Part shown: positions 1 through 8,864 of the stretch, piece by piece | Position numbering within the stretch: position 1 is the first letter of the stretch | Layout: each line of letters begins with the position of its first letter | Source: Macrococcoides bohemicum | GTDB taxonomy: Bacteria > Bacillota > Bacilli > Staphylococcales > Staphylococcaceae | Length of the DNA: 64,000 nucleotides | Direction: 5' to 3' (one strand) | Assembly (NCBI RefSeq): GCF_042658685.1 | Contig: NZ_JBHSQY010000029.1 | Program-made: the position numbers and the translations under genes | Notes under the pieces: generated by a model | Database searches by the model: none | What the model was told of the DNA's origin: nothing | What the model saw: only the letters and a program-made list of their open reading frames with translations

Positions 1-273
1 GACACAACACCTAACTTAGATGAGTTATTGACTAACTTCCAGCGTGAACATCATCATACTGATGACGAAGTACGATTCATTGTAAGTGGAAATGGCGTAT
101 TTGTTATTCAAGGAAAAGATGACCAGTTCTTTGAAGTACATTTAGATCCAGGCGACTTAATTTCAGTACCACCTAACATAAGACATTACTTCACTTTATC
201 AGACAATCGTAAAGTCGTTGCTGTAAGAATCTTTGTTGATGAAGCAGGATGGGTGCCAGTTTACGAAAAATAA
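1..273 (+). CDS. mtnD: Acireductone dioxygenase, 3' part (5' end outside window)
   Basis: Cupin-fold metalloenzyme of the methionine salvage pathway; oxidises acireductone to the 2-keto-4-methylthiobutyrate precursor of methionine. The frame is open from base 1, so the start lies outside the window and 90 codons are visible. The metal-binding pattern H-x-H-x3-E is seen at visible residues 17-23 (EHHHTDDE), followed by a glycine-rich cupin strand and a second-motif histidine in PPNIRHYF near residue 62. This matches the family closely. An in-frame TTG at 28 is internal, not the start. It ends at a strong hairpin shared with the convergent gene. The rest of the salvage pathway cannot be seen here. 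Confidence 0.88.
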   Translation, partial: DTTPNLDELLTNFQREHHHTDDEVRFIVSGNGVFVIQGKDDQFFEVHLDPGDLISVPPNIRHYFTLSDNRKVVAVRIFVDEAGWVPVYEK

Positions 274-290
274 ATATAGATGATATTATA

Positions 291-323
291 AAACCCGACA
301 CCTCAATATGAGTGTCGGGTTTT
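291..323. terminator. Bidirectional terminator between mtnD and the GNAT gene
   Basis: An 11-bp perfect stem (AAACCCGACAC / GTGTCGGGTTT) with a 10-base loop, T-rich on the plus strand and preceded by A residues that give a T tract on the minus strand. It sits between two convergent genes. Confidence 0.85.
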
Positions 324-325
324 AA

Positions 326-799
326 TTATATCATCTTCTTCAACAATCCTGTTGTTACTGTTTCACCAAATAATTCTTCATTATATTCTCTAACAAGTTC
401 AAATCCAGTCTTTTTGTAGAATCCACGTGCCTGTTCATTATTACTTGCTACTTCTACAAATAGTTCTTTATAGTCATCAAAGTGATTCAATCCTGCTTCC
501 AGAAGTTCTGCACCTATATTGTGTCTTTGGAAGGATGGATTAACATAGATTGCTGATAAGAATAATTCTGTACCATTGATAAAATTAGCGAAACCAATCA
601 CTTCATCGTCATTTTCAGCGACTAAAAATAATGAATCCCCTATGCGTCGCTCTAGACGCTCATCATTATATGCCGCTTCTAAAAACTTAGCGATCGTACT
701 TGCTTCCATAATTTTCGCATATGTATCATACCACGCCATAGAAGCGATTTTTTTAATATTGGGTACATCTGCATTTGTTGCTTTTCTAATCTTAACCAT
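326..799 (-). CDS. GNAT family N-acetyltransferase
   Basis: A 157-residue single-domain acetyltransferase that transfers acetyl from acetyl-CoA to an unknown amine. The acetyl-CoA pyrophosphate loop is recognisable as QRHNIGA at residues 91-97, after the beta-4 strand LSAIYVNPSF; the C-terminal NNEQARGFYKKTGFE is the usual GNAT motif B region. The start is supported by an AGGAGG site 7 bases upstream. It follows a second GNAT gene on the same strand with an 11-bp gap, so the two are probably co-transcribed. The substrate cannot be told from sequence. Confidence 0.85.
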   Translation of the reverse strand: MVKIRKATNADVPNIKKIASMAWYDTYAKIMEASTIAKFLEAAYNDERLERRIGDSLFLVAENDDEVIGFANFINGTELFLSAIYVNPSFQRHNIGAELLEAGLNHFDDYKELFVEVASNNEQARGFYKKTGFELVREYNEELFGETVTTGLLKKMI

Positions 800-810
800 T
801 CTACTTCCTC

Positions 811-1302
811 CTAAATTTTACAGCCTAATATTGTGAGTGAGTAATGATTCCCATCCATTATCGCAACATCAGGCAATTCCCCGTATTTAATAAATCCGTG
901 TTTCATAAATAATTTCAATGCACGTGTATTATGTGAAAAAGTAAATGCCAAAAGCGTCTCTATATCGAGCGTCTGTGCAATTCGCTTCATTTCAGTCACT
1001 GCATACTCCCCTAAACCTATACCACGATAATCAGAATCTAAATACAAACTGATTTCTACCGTCTTACCGTATGCTGGTCTGCCGTAAAATGTTTCAAAAC
1101 TCAACCAGCCCGCTATTTCATTATTTTTGAGAAATAAAAAAATCGGACGTTTTTCCGAATGGTTCAAAAACCATTCTGTCCGACTTTCTACGGTTACAGG
1201 CTCAGTGTCTGCAGTCACTAATCTACTTTCAATTGTGGAATTGTAAATTTCAACAATACGCGGCAAATCTTCTAACGTTGCATGTCTCATCTCAATCGAC
1301 AT
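811..1302 (-). CDS. GNAT N-acetyltransferase, phosphinothricin-acetyltransferase type
   Basis: 163 residues in the Pat/YwnH branch of GNAT enzymes: IRHAT-like N-terminus, IYNSTIES near residue 20, and the CoA-binding YRGIGLG at about 92-98, followed by the NTRALKLFMKHGF motif. Members acetylate free amines such as phosphinothricin or methionine sulfone; the natural substrate is usually unknown. Three in-frame upstream codons (GTG, ATG, CAC) precede the ATG at 1302; that ATG is preferred because AGGCGG lies 8 bases before it. First gene of a two-GNAT unit. Confidence 0.82.
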   Translation of the reverse strand: MSIEMRHATLEDLPRIVEIYNSTIESRLVTADTEPVTVESRTEWFLNHSEKRPIFLFLKNNEIAGWLSFETFYGRPAYGKTVEISLYLDSDYRGIGLGEYAVTEMKRIAQTLDIETLLAFTFSHNTRALKLFMKHGFIKYGELPDVAIMDGNHYSLTILGCKI

Positions 1303-1380
1303 GTGCATCACCGCCTAAAAATATGATAAACATATTATATCACTATTAATATCAGAATAATAAATATATTTATAAAATCT

Positions 1381-2496
1381 TTACTTAAACTGCAGCTTTT
1401 CTAATAAAAATTTGCCTAAAAGTGTCGCAACTTTTGTAAACAATGCGTAGCTTAAAAATGGTATTAGCTTTAAATGTTTGTAATAAATATAATGATATTC
1501 TAAATACGGTCTACTTCCGCGTGCTAGTTTATAATCTTTCGCACCAGCGCTATTGTTAATTTTATAACCATGTTCTTTTGCAAAATGGTATAACAATCCA
1601 CTTGTCATAAAATACAACCCTTTAACAGACTGATCCATTCCAAAATATGCTGGAAATAATACATTTTCTGTTTGACTGACACCCATAAATGACACGATGC
1701 GTTCGTTATCTTTAAGGACAAACCATGTAAGTCCCATCTCTTTATATAAGAATTTAAAGAACTCCTCTGTGTAATGCGGATTGAAGTCCGAATATTTATC
1801 TAAATATACTTGTTTATAGAGAGGCATTAACTGGTGAAATTCATCCTCACGTAATTCATTCTTGAATGTTAGCCCACTTTTTTCAAAGCGCTTCATGTCT
1901 TTCTTTAAGTCTTTTCGTTCGTTCTTTGTATGTTTATCATCTGGATCAAATATATATATCGCGCGAGATATCATCGCTTCATAGCCGATTTCATTTAACT
2001 GTTTCATTTTATCTTGATGAAATTTGTCATTCAACGTACGAAATACAAGCGCATGTTTCGGAAATCTTGCGACGAGTATTCTTGTAATTTCCTGAAGCTG
2101 ATCGAACTGAAAGTCTTCATACATTGTCGTTGACATAAATGAAGGAAATATCGTCACTGTCTTCTCACCAGTAAGTCCGAGTACCGTTCTGCCCACGTTC
2201 AATAACTGATGTGCAAGACTACGTACTATATTCGGCATCTCCATACGATTTACTTCTGAAATCATTTCTTCAATATATTGCCCTGTAAATGAATGAATCC
2301 AGGATGCTTTGTTGCCACCATCTTTCACACTATAAGGAATGAGCTGTCCGTTCAGCAATATCACTTCTACGCGCGCGTGTACATTCTCGATGCCACGATG
2401 AATACCTTCCATCATATACTGAATATATGCCTTATTAAAAGGAGAGATATCTGCTTCGTTAAAAGGGATATCTGCGTATTTCGTATAAATCGTCAT
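1381..2496 (-). CDS. GNAT/FemX-like acyltransferase-fold protein of unknown substrate
   Basis: 371 residues. I do not recognise a named family. The C-terminal half has the look of an acyl-CoA N-acyltransferase of the BioF2/FemX-like group: a charged stretch (KNERKDLKKDMKRFEKSG, about 190-207), then the strand LTWFVLKDNERIVSFMGV, a PAYFGMD strand, and SAGAKDYKLARGSRP near 318-332. The N-terminal half has no clear motif. It lies 17 bp downstream of an ATP-grasp gene on the same strand, so the two are very likely one operon and perhaps one pathway. No signal peptide is seen, though the C-terminus (IPFLSYALFTKVATLLGKF) is hydrophobic and may touch the membrane. Confidence 0.6.
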   Translation of the reverse strand: MTIYTKYADIPFNEADISPFNKAYIQYMMEGIHRGIENVHARVEVILLNGQLIPYSVKDGGNKASWIHSFTGQYIEEMISEVNRMEMPNIVRSLAHQLLNVGRTVLGLTGEKTVTIFPSFMSTTMYEDFQFDQLQEITRILVARFPKHALVFRTLNDKFHQDKMKQLNEIGYEAMISRAIYIFDPDDKHTKNERKDLKKDMKRFEKSGLTFKNELREDEFHQLMPLYKQVYLDKYSDFNPHYTEEFFKFLYKEMGLTWFVLKDNERIVSFMGVSQTENVLFPAYFGMDQSVKGLYFMTSGLLYHFAKEHGYKINNSAGAKDYKLARGSRPYLEYHYIYYKHLKLIPFLSYALFTKVATLLGKFLLEKLQFK

Positions 2497-2513
2497 TCGT
2501 AAGACCTCTTTAT

Positions 2514-3626
2514 CTATAGATTTACAATGTCTTCATTCCATTCGATATCATACGTTGTAATCGTGTTGACTGTTGTCTTTTGAGATTTCGCTTCAAACCA
2601 CCACTGAGCACCGCTTATAATTTGTTCAAAGAAGATTGACTTTTCACTTGGATGCCAGAAAATATCTTTCCCATACTTTAATCGCTCTAAATTATGTTTC
2701 TTTGGACGCATAATAAAATTATATAGCGAAACGAAGATCAGTTGACGCGCTTCATATTTCGGTTCGCATTGCTTTAATTCCCAAACGTCCGGCTGCATAA
2801 ATAACGCACCATTTGTCGCACGTGGATTACATTCAATAAAGTAATAGTCACCTGTCGTATCACATTTAATCACATCAAAGGCAATTTGATACGACCAGTT
2901 TAAGTTCTTAATTACAGCTTCAATAATTGACTGAAGTTCTTCATTCTTCTCTGATGTGAAGTGTGTAGAACAGTTATAACTGTCATGTGTGTTCGATAAA
3001 TATAATGATGTAGACAATGTTTTCCCGTCTTTTGCAAAGCTGTATGAACACCATTCTGTCCCCTTAATTAATGTCTGAATCATAAAAGGGAATTCGATCA
3101 TATTATCATTCTCTAATGACATACGTGTTAATTTACGTACAGATTGACCGAAACGTCCGTACGGTTGTTTGACGATATATTCGTCTCCGGGAAAGTCGTT
3201 TATAAATGCTGTTAAGTCATCGTAATTCATGACATATTTCGTGTCAGGCACTTTAAAACCCATCGCATCGATTAACTTTGTGAAGTTATACTTGTTGTGG
3301 ACTGACAGCATCTTAGAAATATCTTCAACCCATACAGGTGCGATTATTTTATCTTTCATATAAGAAAGATAGAAAGATTCTTCATTTAAAGGAATAATCA
3401 GATCAATATGATATTGCGTTACAATATTATTAATATCGTTAATATATTCTTCAGTAGAAAATCGTGGTGACGTCGTTAAAATGAACGCTTCGATAAACTT
3501 AGAATTTTTAATGCTGACCTTTTTGGTAGAATCCGTCAAGAAAACCGTTCTGCCTAATGCGACCTGCTGCTGCACAACTTCATAAGAAATTGGAGCACGC
3601 GCACCAGTAATTAATATACGTTGCAC
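2514..3626 (-). CDS. ATP-grasp domain protein (carboxylate-amine ligase type)
   Basis: 370 residues. N-terminal Rossmann-like start RILITGARAP, then an ATP-grasp core: YIVKQPYGRFGQSV near 163-176 (ATP-binding lysine and loop) and the metal-binding YYFIECNPRATNGA around 262-275, where E and N are the expected Mg ligands. ATP-grasp enzymes of this kind ligate a carboxylate to an amine or thiol through an acyl phosphate. Start: the GTG at 3638 overlaps the ribosome site, so the GTG at 3626, 8 bases after GGTGG, is preferred. First gene of a two-gene unit with the GNAT-fold gene. Product unknown; a small peptide or amino-acid conjugate is a reasonable inference only. Confidence 0.75.
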   Translation of the reverse strand: MQRILITGARAPISYEVVQQQVALGRTVFLTDSTKKVSIKNSKFIEAFILTTSPRFSTEEYINDINNIVTQYHIDLIIPLNEESFYLSYMKDKIIAPVWVEDISKMLSVHNKYNFTKLIDAMGFKVPDTKYVMNYDDLTAFINDFPGDEYIVKQPYGRFGQSVRKLTRMSLENDNMIEFPFMIQTLIKGTEWCSYSFAKDGKTLSTSLYLSNTHDSYNCSTHFTSEKNEELQSIIEAVIKNLNWSYQIAFDVIKCDTTGDYYFIECNPRATNGALFMQPDVWELKQCEPKYEARQLIFVSLYNFIMRPKKHNLERLKYGKDIFWHPSEKSIFFEQIISGAQWWFEAKSQKTTVNTITTYDIEWNEDIVNL

Positions 3627-3757
3627 GAATCGTTCCACCCTTCTATTGATTCATTCATATCGTTATACAAACTAAGCATATCAAAGGGATGTTAAACTCA
3701 TGTAAATTTACATTAAAGAAGTATGTAGGATTGTAAAGAGGAATAATTCAAATTAAA

Positions 3758-3783
3758 GAGACTGGAACAATTGTCCCAGCCTC
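3758..3783 (-). terminator. Hairpin terminator after the DUF1450 gene
   Basis: On the minus strand GAGGCTGG-GACAATTG-TTCCAGTCTC forms a stem around the palindrome ACAATTGT, followed by a short T-rich run. The same core (GCTGGGACAATTGT) recurs in the terminator behind pdxK at 15636. Confidence 0.6.
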
Positions 3784-3788
3784 TACAT

Positions 3789-4127
3789 CTATCTCTTCAA
3801 TTTCTCTTTCAGCTTCGCGTTCTGTTCGTCTAAACGACGTTTACGTTCAGCGTTACGTTTGGCAAGTCTCGCTTCCTCTTCAGGATCGCGTTTCTGTGCT
3901 AAACGTTTCTCAACTTTTTCAAGTAGTTCTTCTTCAGTTGCAGCTGCTAGAGGGCGATTATTGACAAATGCGAAAGTTTTTCGTCTACCTGGTCCACAGT
4001 AAGACTGGCATGCGATTTCAACTTCAGCATCTGGATCTAACTTCTCTAACTTCGGTAGCAATGTTCTAAGACATACGCCTTGGCAATCATCGCACACTTG
4101 AAACTTATTACGCATTTGCTTCACCAC
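3789..4127 (-). CDS. DUF1450 family protein
   Basis: 112 residues. The N-terminal 60 residues carry cysteines in CDDCQGVC, CQSYCGPGR, a pattern seen in the DUF1450/YuzB group of small thioredoxin-fold-like or metal-binding proteins. The C-terminal 40 residues are very charged (ARLAKRNAERKRRLDEQNAKLKEKLKR is the tail, given here only as residues 87-112) and should form a coiled coil. It overlaps the end of lipL by 20 bases, so it is translationally coupled to it. Function unknown; redox or iron-sulfur/lipoate-related work would fit the neighbour but is inference. Confidence 0.7.
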   Translation of the reverse strand: MVKQMRNKFQVCDDCQGVCLRTLLPKLEKLDPDAEVEIACQSYCGPGRRKTFAFVNNRPLAAATEEELLEKVEKRLAQKRDPEEEARLAKRNAERKRRLDEQNAKLKEKLKR

Positions 4128-4947
4128 CTTGATTAATTTTTATTTTTGCGTTGCGTTCAGTCATGCGTTCGAAGTAATTATTATACAACGTCCACATAGC
4201 ATCTGTCATCTCATTATTTGATAAAGTTGCACTTAAGTCTTTCATAGCATACAGTAATTTGAATATGACTTCGTCTACTGTAAGCTCCACACCGAGCAAT
4301 TCTGATAGACTCGCCATACACTCAGGATCTATTTCAGGATACCTAAATTTCGTAGCTTCACCGCGACGTGCCACATCATAAAATTGACGCATCAGTTCAG
4401 CACGTGCGCTCCCGCTGCCTTCGACACTAAGATAAATCTGGACCGCGATACCGTCTTTTACACGACGTTGTGAAATACCTGCAAATTTCTTATTATCAAT
4501 ACTTAAATCGTAACTTCCCGGGCAATATGAATGAACGATTTCTTTCGCTTCAATATGTTTATGATAATCTTTAAACATCTCCTGAATCAGTTCATACATA
4601 TATTCATATCCCGCATCAATTGAAAATGTAATATCTCCGGGAAATATAATCGAAATATTGAGTACACCTGCATCGAGTACCACACCTAAACCGCCTGAAT
4701 TACGAACAATAGCACCATACCCATGATTGTTTAGGAACGCTATTCCCTCTTCAATATAAGGCAGACGTACATCGTGCATACCGAGAATAATGACATGATC
4801 ATGAATCCAAGTGCGTACCACACTATCATGATTTTGTTGTCCAATTAAATGACAGTACATATCATCAAAAGCAAAGGACTGCATTGGCTGCAGTCCTCGC
4901 GTATGATCTACGTATTGCCAATTCTCTTCAAAAATTGACTTCGTCAT
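4108..4947 (-). CDS. lipL: Octanoyl-[GcvH]:protein N-octanoyltransferase
   Basis: 279 residues of the biotin/lipoate ligase fold. LipL moves octanoyl (and lipoyl) groups from GcvH to the E2 subunits of 2-oxoacid dehydrogenases by an amidotransfer through an acyl-cysteine. The expected nucleophile is C142 in SYCPGSYDLS, with a lysine in NKKFAGISQRR (about 152-155) binding the acyl carbonyl. RNSGGLGVV near 82-90 is the substrate loop. It starts 3 bp after the pta stop codon, in one operon with pta and the DUF1450 gene, linking acetyl-CoA metabolism with lipoylation of pyruvate dehydrogenase. LipA-ligase type LplA is the alternative, but the cysteine motif favours LipL. Confidence 0.88.
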   Translation of the reverse strand: MTKSIFEENWQYVDHTRGLQPMQSFAFDDMYCHLIGQQNHDSVVRTWIHDHVIILGMHDVRLPYIEEGIAFLNNHGYGAIVRNSGGLGVVLDAGVLNISIIFPGDITFSIDAGYEYMYELIQEMFKDYHKHIEAKEIVHSYCPGSYDLSIDNKKFAGISQRRVKDGIAVQIYLSVEGSGSARAELMRQFYDVARRGEATKFRYPEIDPECMASLSELLGVELTVDEVIFKLLYAMKDLSATLSNNEMTDAMWTLYNNYFERMTERNAKIKINQGGEANA

Positions 4948-4950
4948 CTA

Positions 4951-5940
4951 TTATAAAGATTGTGCTGCAGTGATGATTGATAATGAAACAACATCTTCTG
5001 TTGAACATCCACGTGATAAATCATTCACTGGTGCATTTAATCCTTGTAAGATTGGACCTACAGCATCAAATCCACCCAAGCGTTGCGCAATTTTGTAACC
5101 GATATTACCAGCTTCTAAGCTAGGGAATACGAATACATTTGCGTCACCTTGAATTGGTGATTCTGGTGCTTTTTTCGCTGCTACTGATGGTACGAATGCA
5201 GCATCAAATTGGAATTCTCCGTCAATAACTACGCCTTCTAAATCAGCTTCTGAAGCTAATTTTTCTTGTGCTAAGCGTGTTGCTTCTACAACTTTTTCAG
5301 TTTCAGGTGTTTTTGCTGAACCTTTAGTAGAGAAAGATAACATCGCAACTTTAGGTTCCATACCGAAAGCTTTTGCAGTCTTAGCAGACTCGATACCGAT
5401 TTCAGCTAAAGCAGTTGCATCAAGTTCTGGATTGATTGCGCAATCACCCATTAAGTACTGCTCGTCTTCGCGAATCATAAAGAATACGCCTGATGTACGA
5501 GAAACACCTGGTTTAGTCTTGATGATTTGTAAAGCTGGACGTACAGTATCTGCTGTAGAATGTGCTGCTCCTGATACAAGACCTGCTGCACGACCTGTAT
5601 AAACTAACATCGTACCGAAATAGTTCGGATCATTTAGCATTTGTGTCGCTTGCTCTTCTGTCGCTTTACCTTTACGACGCTCAACAAACTTCGCGATTAA
5701 TTCTTCACGTAATTCGTTGTTTGTTGGATCCATTAATTCAATTCCGTCAATTGATAAACCTAAATTTTCAGCAAGCGCTTGTACTTCTTCCACGTTCCCT
5801 AAAACGATTGGTGATACTTTATCACCTTTGTGTAATTCAACAGCTGCTTGTAATACACGCTCGTCTGTTCCTTCCGGTAAAACGATCTTCACATTTTTAC
5901 CGGAAAGTTTTTCATTTAATACATCTAATAATTTAGCCAT
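4951..5940 (-). CDS. pta: Phosphate acetyltransferase
   Basis: 329 residues, the normal length for the short Pta/EutD type. Converts acetyl-CoA and phosphate to acetyl phosphate, the first step of overflow acetate formation. Family motifs seen: KIVLPEGTDERVLQA at 18-32, SGAAHSTADTVRPALQIIKTKPG split around 123-145, and the C-terminal RGCSTEDVVSLSIITA. Start has a clear AGGAGG site. Divergent from hemQ with about 150 bp between; the shared region includes a minus-strand TATAAT near 5980 but no convincing -35. Confidence 0.95.
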   Translation of the reverse strand: MAKLLDVLNEKLSGKNVKIVLPEGTDERVLQAAVELHKGDKVSPIVLGNVEEVQALAENLGLSIDGIELMDPTNNELREELIAKFVERRKGKATEEQATQMLNDPNYFGTMLVYTGRAAGLVSGAAHSTADTVRPALQIIKTKPGVSRTSGVFFMIREDEQYLMGDCAINPELDATALAEIGIESAKTAKAFGMEPKVAMLSFSTKGSAKTPETEKVVEATRLAQEKLASEADLEGVVIDGEFQFDAAFVPSVAAKKAPESPIQGDANVFVFPSLEAGNIGYKIAQRLGGFDAVGPILQGLNAPVNDLSRGCSTEDVVSLSIITAAQSL

Positions 5941-6092
5941 AATAGCCTCCTGAAATTTTGATTCATCCCCATTAACTATTATAGACTCTTTTTATATAAA
6001 TTACACGTCATCAATATGTAAAATCTTCGAACATACATATGTTTCGAGATATGTTAGAATAATAATGATTACAATTAGAGGAGAGATGGACA

Positions 6093-6842
6093 ATGAACGA
6101 AGCAGCAAAAACATTAGACGGTTGGTATAGCTTGCACTTATTTTATGCCATTGATTTCACAAGCTTAAAATTAGTTGAAGCAGAAGACCGTACAAAAATG
6201 ATTGAAGAATTCCGTGAATTTATCAATAAATTAGAAGAAAATCATGTAGCTAAAGAAGGTTCTTACGCGCTTTATAACATTACAGGTCAAAAAGCCGATT
6301 TAATGCTTTGGATGTTACGTCCGGAAATGAAAGATTTAACAGCGGTTGAAACTGAATTTAATAAATTAGCAATTCGTGATTACTTAATCCCAACATATTC
6401 TTACGTATCAGTAATTGAGTTAAGTAACTATCTTGCACAAGGCTCTGACGAAGATCCATACGAGAACCCACATATTAAAGCAAGATTATATCCAGAATTA
6501 CCACGCTCTGAGTATGTATGTTTCTATCCAATGGATAAACGACGCCAAGGTGAAGATAACTGGTACATGTTAGATATGGATCACCGCAAAGGATTAATGC
6601 GTTCACACGGTATGATCGGACGTGGGTATGCAGGTATCGTTAAACAGTTCATTACAGGATCAGTTGGATTTGACGATTACGAGTGGGGCGTTACTTTATT
6701 CTCAGACGACGTATTACAATTTAAGAAGTTAGTATACGAAATGCGTTTCGATGAAGTATCAGCGCGTTACGGTGAATTCGGTTCATTCTATGTTGGTAAC
6801 ATCTTAAAAACAGAAGATTTACAGGGATTATTTACAGTTTAA
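6093..6842 (+). CDS. hemQ: Coproheme decarboxylase
   Basis: 249 residues of the chlorite-dismutase-like family. HemQ oxidatively decarboxylates coproheme to heme b, the last step of the Gram-positive coproporphyrin pathway, in the cytosol. The residues known to matter in S. aureus HemQ are present at the same numbers: Y145 and K149 (YPMDKRR) and the axial histidine H172 (RSHGMIG). GGAGAG sits just before the ATG. It stands alone, divergent from pta, and ends in a strong terminator. No sign of damage. Confidence 0.95.
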   Translation: MNEAAKTLDGWYSLHLFYAIDFTSLKLVEAEDRTKMIEEFREFINKLEENHVAKEGSYALYNITGQKADLMLWMLRPEMKDLTAVETEFNKLAIRDYLIPTYSYVSVIELSNYLAQGSDEDPYENPHIKARLYPELPRSEYVCFYPMDKRRQGEDNWYMLDMDHRKGLMRSHGMIGRGYAGIVKQFITGSVGFDDYEWGVTLFSDDVLQFKKLVYEMRFDEVSARYGEFGSFYVGNILKTEDLQGLFTV

Positions 6843-6854
6843 TATATCGTTATG

Positions 6855-6882
6855 AGACAACCTTTTGGGGTTGTCTTTTTTT
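6855..6882 (+). terminator. hemQ terminator
   Basis: Perfect 8-bp stem AGACAACC / GGTTGTCT with a 6-base loop, followed directly by a run of seven T residues. Confidence 0.92.
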
Positions 6883-7000
6883 GCGAGTAGACTGAAGTTG
6901 AACTTCATAATCTATGTAGTGCATGTTCAGAAGTGACCTCAAATCGTTTTTGACGACACTTCCCTTTCTTCACTACAATACTTCAATCAAACCAACCATT

Positions 7001-7531
7001 TTATTTTTCCTGGACAACATGTATTGCGCCATCATTATGTAGTGTGACTGTAGATGCTCTTTCCTCTTTTTCATCAACTTCTCTAAATCTTCTATAATCA
7101 TTGATATAACAGTTGTAGACATGACCATCGATTTTATCTGTCCACATTTTTTTATCACCTTTTTGATAAGTCACATTGACTTTACCTATCTTAACCTGAT
7201 ATTCATCTTTATTCTTTAGGATATAATACGTTGTGACATAGTCTTTTGTCTTGCCATCATAATACGCATATATACCGATACCCGATTCATTTGCATTAGA
7301 ACTTAAAGATATACCACTTTCCTTGACGCCATCAAATAGTTGTTTCCCCACAGCTTCTTGTGCTTCTTTTTCTGTTGGAAATGTACTGCTCTCCAATTGG
7401 ACAATCTGATTTTTCGTTACTTTCGGCAACTTTTGTGGGTTCATTAAATTTTGAATTGAAATACCTATCGCAAATATTCCAATAAGTATCAGAGCCATCA
7501 TTAAAAATTTCTTCGTAAATATGTCTTTCAT
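7001..7531 (-). CDS. Membrane-anchored extracytoplasmic protein, unknown function
   Basis: 176 residues. One hydrophobic segment at about 9-28 (FLMMALILIGIFAIGISIQN) after a short basic start, then a soluble domain that should lie outside the membrane. No cysteine lipobox and no recognisable enzymatic motif; the soluble part is rich in K, E and Y (YAYYDGKTKDYVTTYY). It is a single gene, with a terminator of the upstream siderophore operon between it and that operon. I do not recognise the family. The start at 7531 has a GAAGGG site 9-10 bases upstream. Confidence 0.65.
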   Translation of the reverse strand: MKDIFTKKFLMMALILIGIFAIGISIQNLMNPQKLPKVTKNQIVQLESSTFPTEKEAQEAVGKQLFDGVKESGISLSSNANESGIGIYAYYDGKTKDYVTTYYILKNKDEYQVKIGKVNVTYQKGDKKMWTDKIDGHVYNCYINDYRRFREVDEKEERASTVTLHNDGAIHVVQEK

Positions 7532-7556
7532 ATCATCAACCCTTCTCTCTTTTAAA

Positions 7557-7594
7557 AATCAAAAACGCCTGCAATGCTTATGCATTTGCAGGCG
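7557..7594 (-). terminator. Terminator of the sstABCD operon
   Basis: CGCCTGCAA / TTGCAGGCG, a 9-bp perfect stem extended inward by TGC/GCA pairs, followed on the minus strand by TTTTTGATTTTT. It lies between the lipoprotein gene and the next minus-strand gene. Confidence 0.85.
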
Positions 7595-7731
7595 AATGAT
7601 TCTAATCATAAGTAAATATGTTCTCACCATACAAATTCCTTACTATTAGCATAATCGTCTTTCTATATTTTTACAATTATCATAAGTAAGGTTATTTGCT
7701 GGTAATCTATTTTGATTATTGTGTTTTAATT

Positions 7732-8769
7732 TTATTTGTATGCTTTTTCTACTTCTTCAATTTGTTTTATAACAGTGACTGCCCCGCCACCTGAGAAATA
7801 CCATAAGTACGGATCGATTTCTACGACTTTATCATTTTTCACTGCACTTACGTCTTTAATAACATCGTTAGATAATGCTTGTTTCGCAGATGATTTACCA
7901 CCAACTGCTACTCCACGATCCATCGCATAGATGATATCCGGATTTGTTTTGTTAATATATTCAAAGTTAATAACTTGTCCGTGTCCTTTTGCCTGAATAT
8001 TTTTGTCCGCTTCTTTCACGCCTAATACATCATGAATAAATCCGAAACGTCCACCTTTTCCAAATACAGATAATTCACCTTCATTGGCTAATACAAATAA
8101 TCCTTTGTCTTTAGACTTTTCAGTCATTGCTTTTACTTCTTCAATCTTTTTGTCTAAATCATCAATTAATGTTGTTGCTTCTTTTTCTTTACCAAAAATT
8201 TTACCGATATTTTCAGTATTTTCTTTTACGCTTTCGATATACTTCGTATCATCAGTACCAACATATAAAATAGTAGCGTCTGGTGCTGCTTTTTTCATTT
8301 CTTCCATTACTTTTTGTGTTGCCTGGCGTCCAGAAATTAAGATTAATTCTGGTTGTTGTTCAGCTAATTTCTCAAAATTAGGTTCTCTTAAGCTTCCTAA
8401 GTTTGTATATTTATCATCTTTAAAGTTTTCAAGGAATGATGGAACACTGCGATTGCCTTCACCTTTAGGTAATCCTTTAACTTCACCATCGACACCTAAT
8501 TCCTGCATCGTTGCCAATGTTCCGTAGTCAAATACTGCAATATTTTTTGGGTTTTTCGACACTTCTACTGTTTCAGTTACGTCTTTTGCGTCACTGCCGT
8601 CTTCTTTTTCACCCATTAGCTTGTATTTATTTTCAATTTTAATCGTTTCAGCCTTATCTGAGTCTCCTGCTGTCTTATCTTCTGATTTTGTACTTTCTTT
8701 GTCATTACCACATGCTGCTAACACAATAATTAAAGCTAAAGTTAATACTAAACTAAAAATACGTTTCAT
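7732..8769 (-). CDS. sstD: Catechol-type siderophore-binding lipoprotein
   Basis: 345 residues. Signal peptide with lipobox: basic MKRIF, hydrophobic stretch, LAAC with C20 as the lipidated residue, then a charged linker. The rest is a class III periplasmic-binding fold (two PBP2 halves joined by a long helix, residues about 80-345) typical of FepB/FhuD-like iron-siderophore receptors. Position as the last gene of a permease-permease-ATPase-receptor set is that of S. aureus sstD, which takes up catechol siderophores and catecholamine iron. A 95-bp gap separates it from sstC with no clear terminator, so it may be expressed at a higher level by processing or its own promoter. Confidence 0.85.
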   Translation of the reverse strand: MKRIFSLVLTLALIIVLAACGNDKESTKSEDKTAGDSDKAETIKIENKYKLMGEKEDGSDAKDVTETVEVSKNPKNIAVFDYGTLATMQELGVDGEVKGLPKGEGNRSVPSFLENFKDDKYTNLGSLREPNFEKLAEQQPELILISGRQATQKVMEEMKKAAPDATILYVGTDDTKYIESVKENTENIGKIFGKEKEATTLIDDLDKKIEEVKAMTEKSKDKGLFVLANEGELSVFGKGGRFGFIHDVLGVKEADKNIQAKGHGQVINFEYINKTNPDIIYAMDRGVAVGGKSSAKQALSNDVIKDVSAVKNDKVVEIDPYLWYFSGGGAVTVIKQIEEVEKAYK

Positions 8770-8864
8770 TCCTATATTCTCCTTTGATATATGTATTATT
8801 CCCCTGTAAATAAATTAGCCCTACATTAAAAACTACCCGGCAACACTCCTTTCAAGAACTTGAA

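Noticed and set aside
5945..6085. Operator in the pta-hemQ divergent region (TCGAACATA...TATGTTTCGA)
   Set aside because: The inverted repeat needs a one-base bulge and matches no known regulator; too weak to list.
6973..7158. Second minus-strand frame overlapping the 176-residue membrane protein gene
   Set aside because: Lies in another frame of that gene with no ribosome site; the longer gene has a membrane anchor and a coherent composition.
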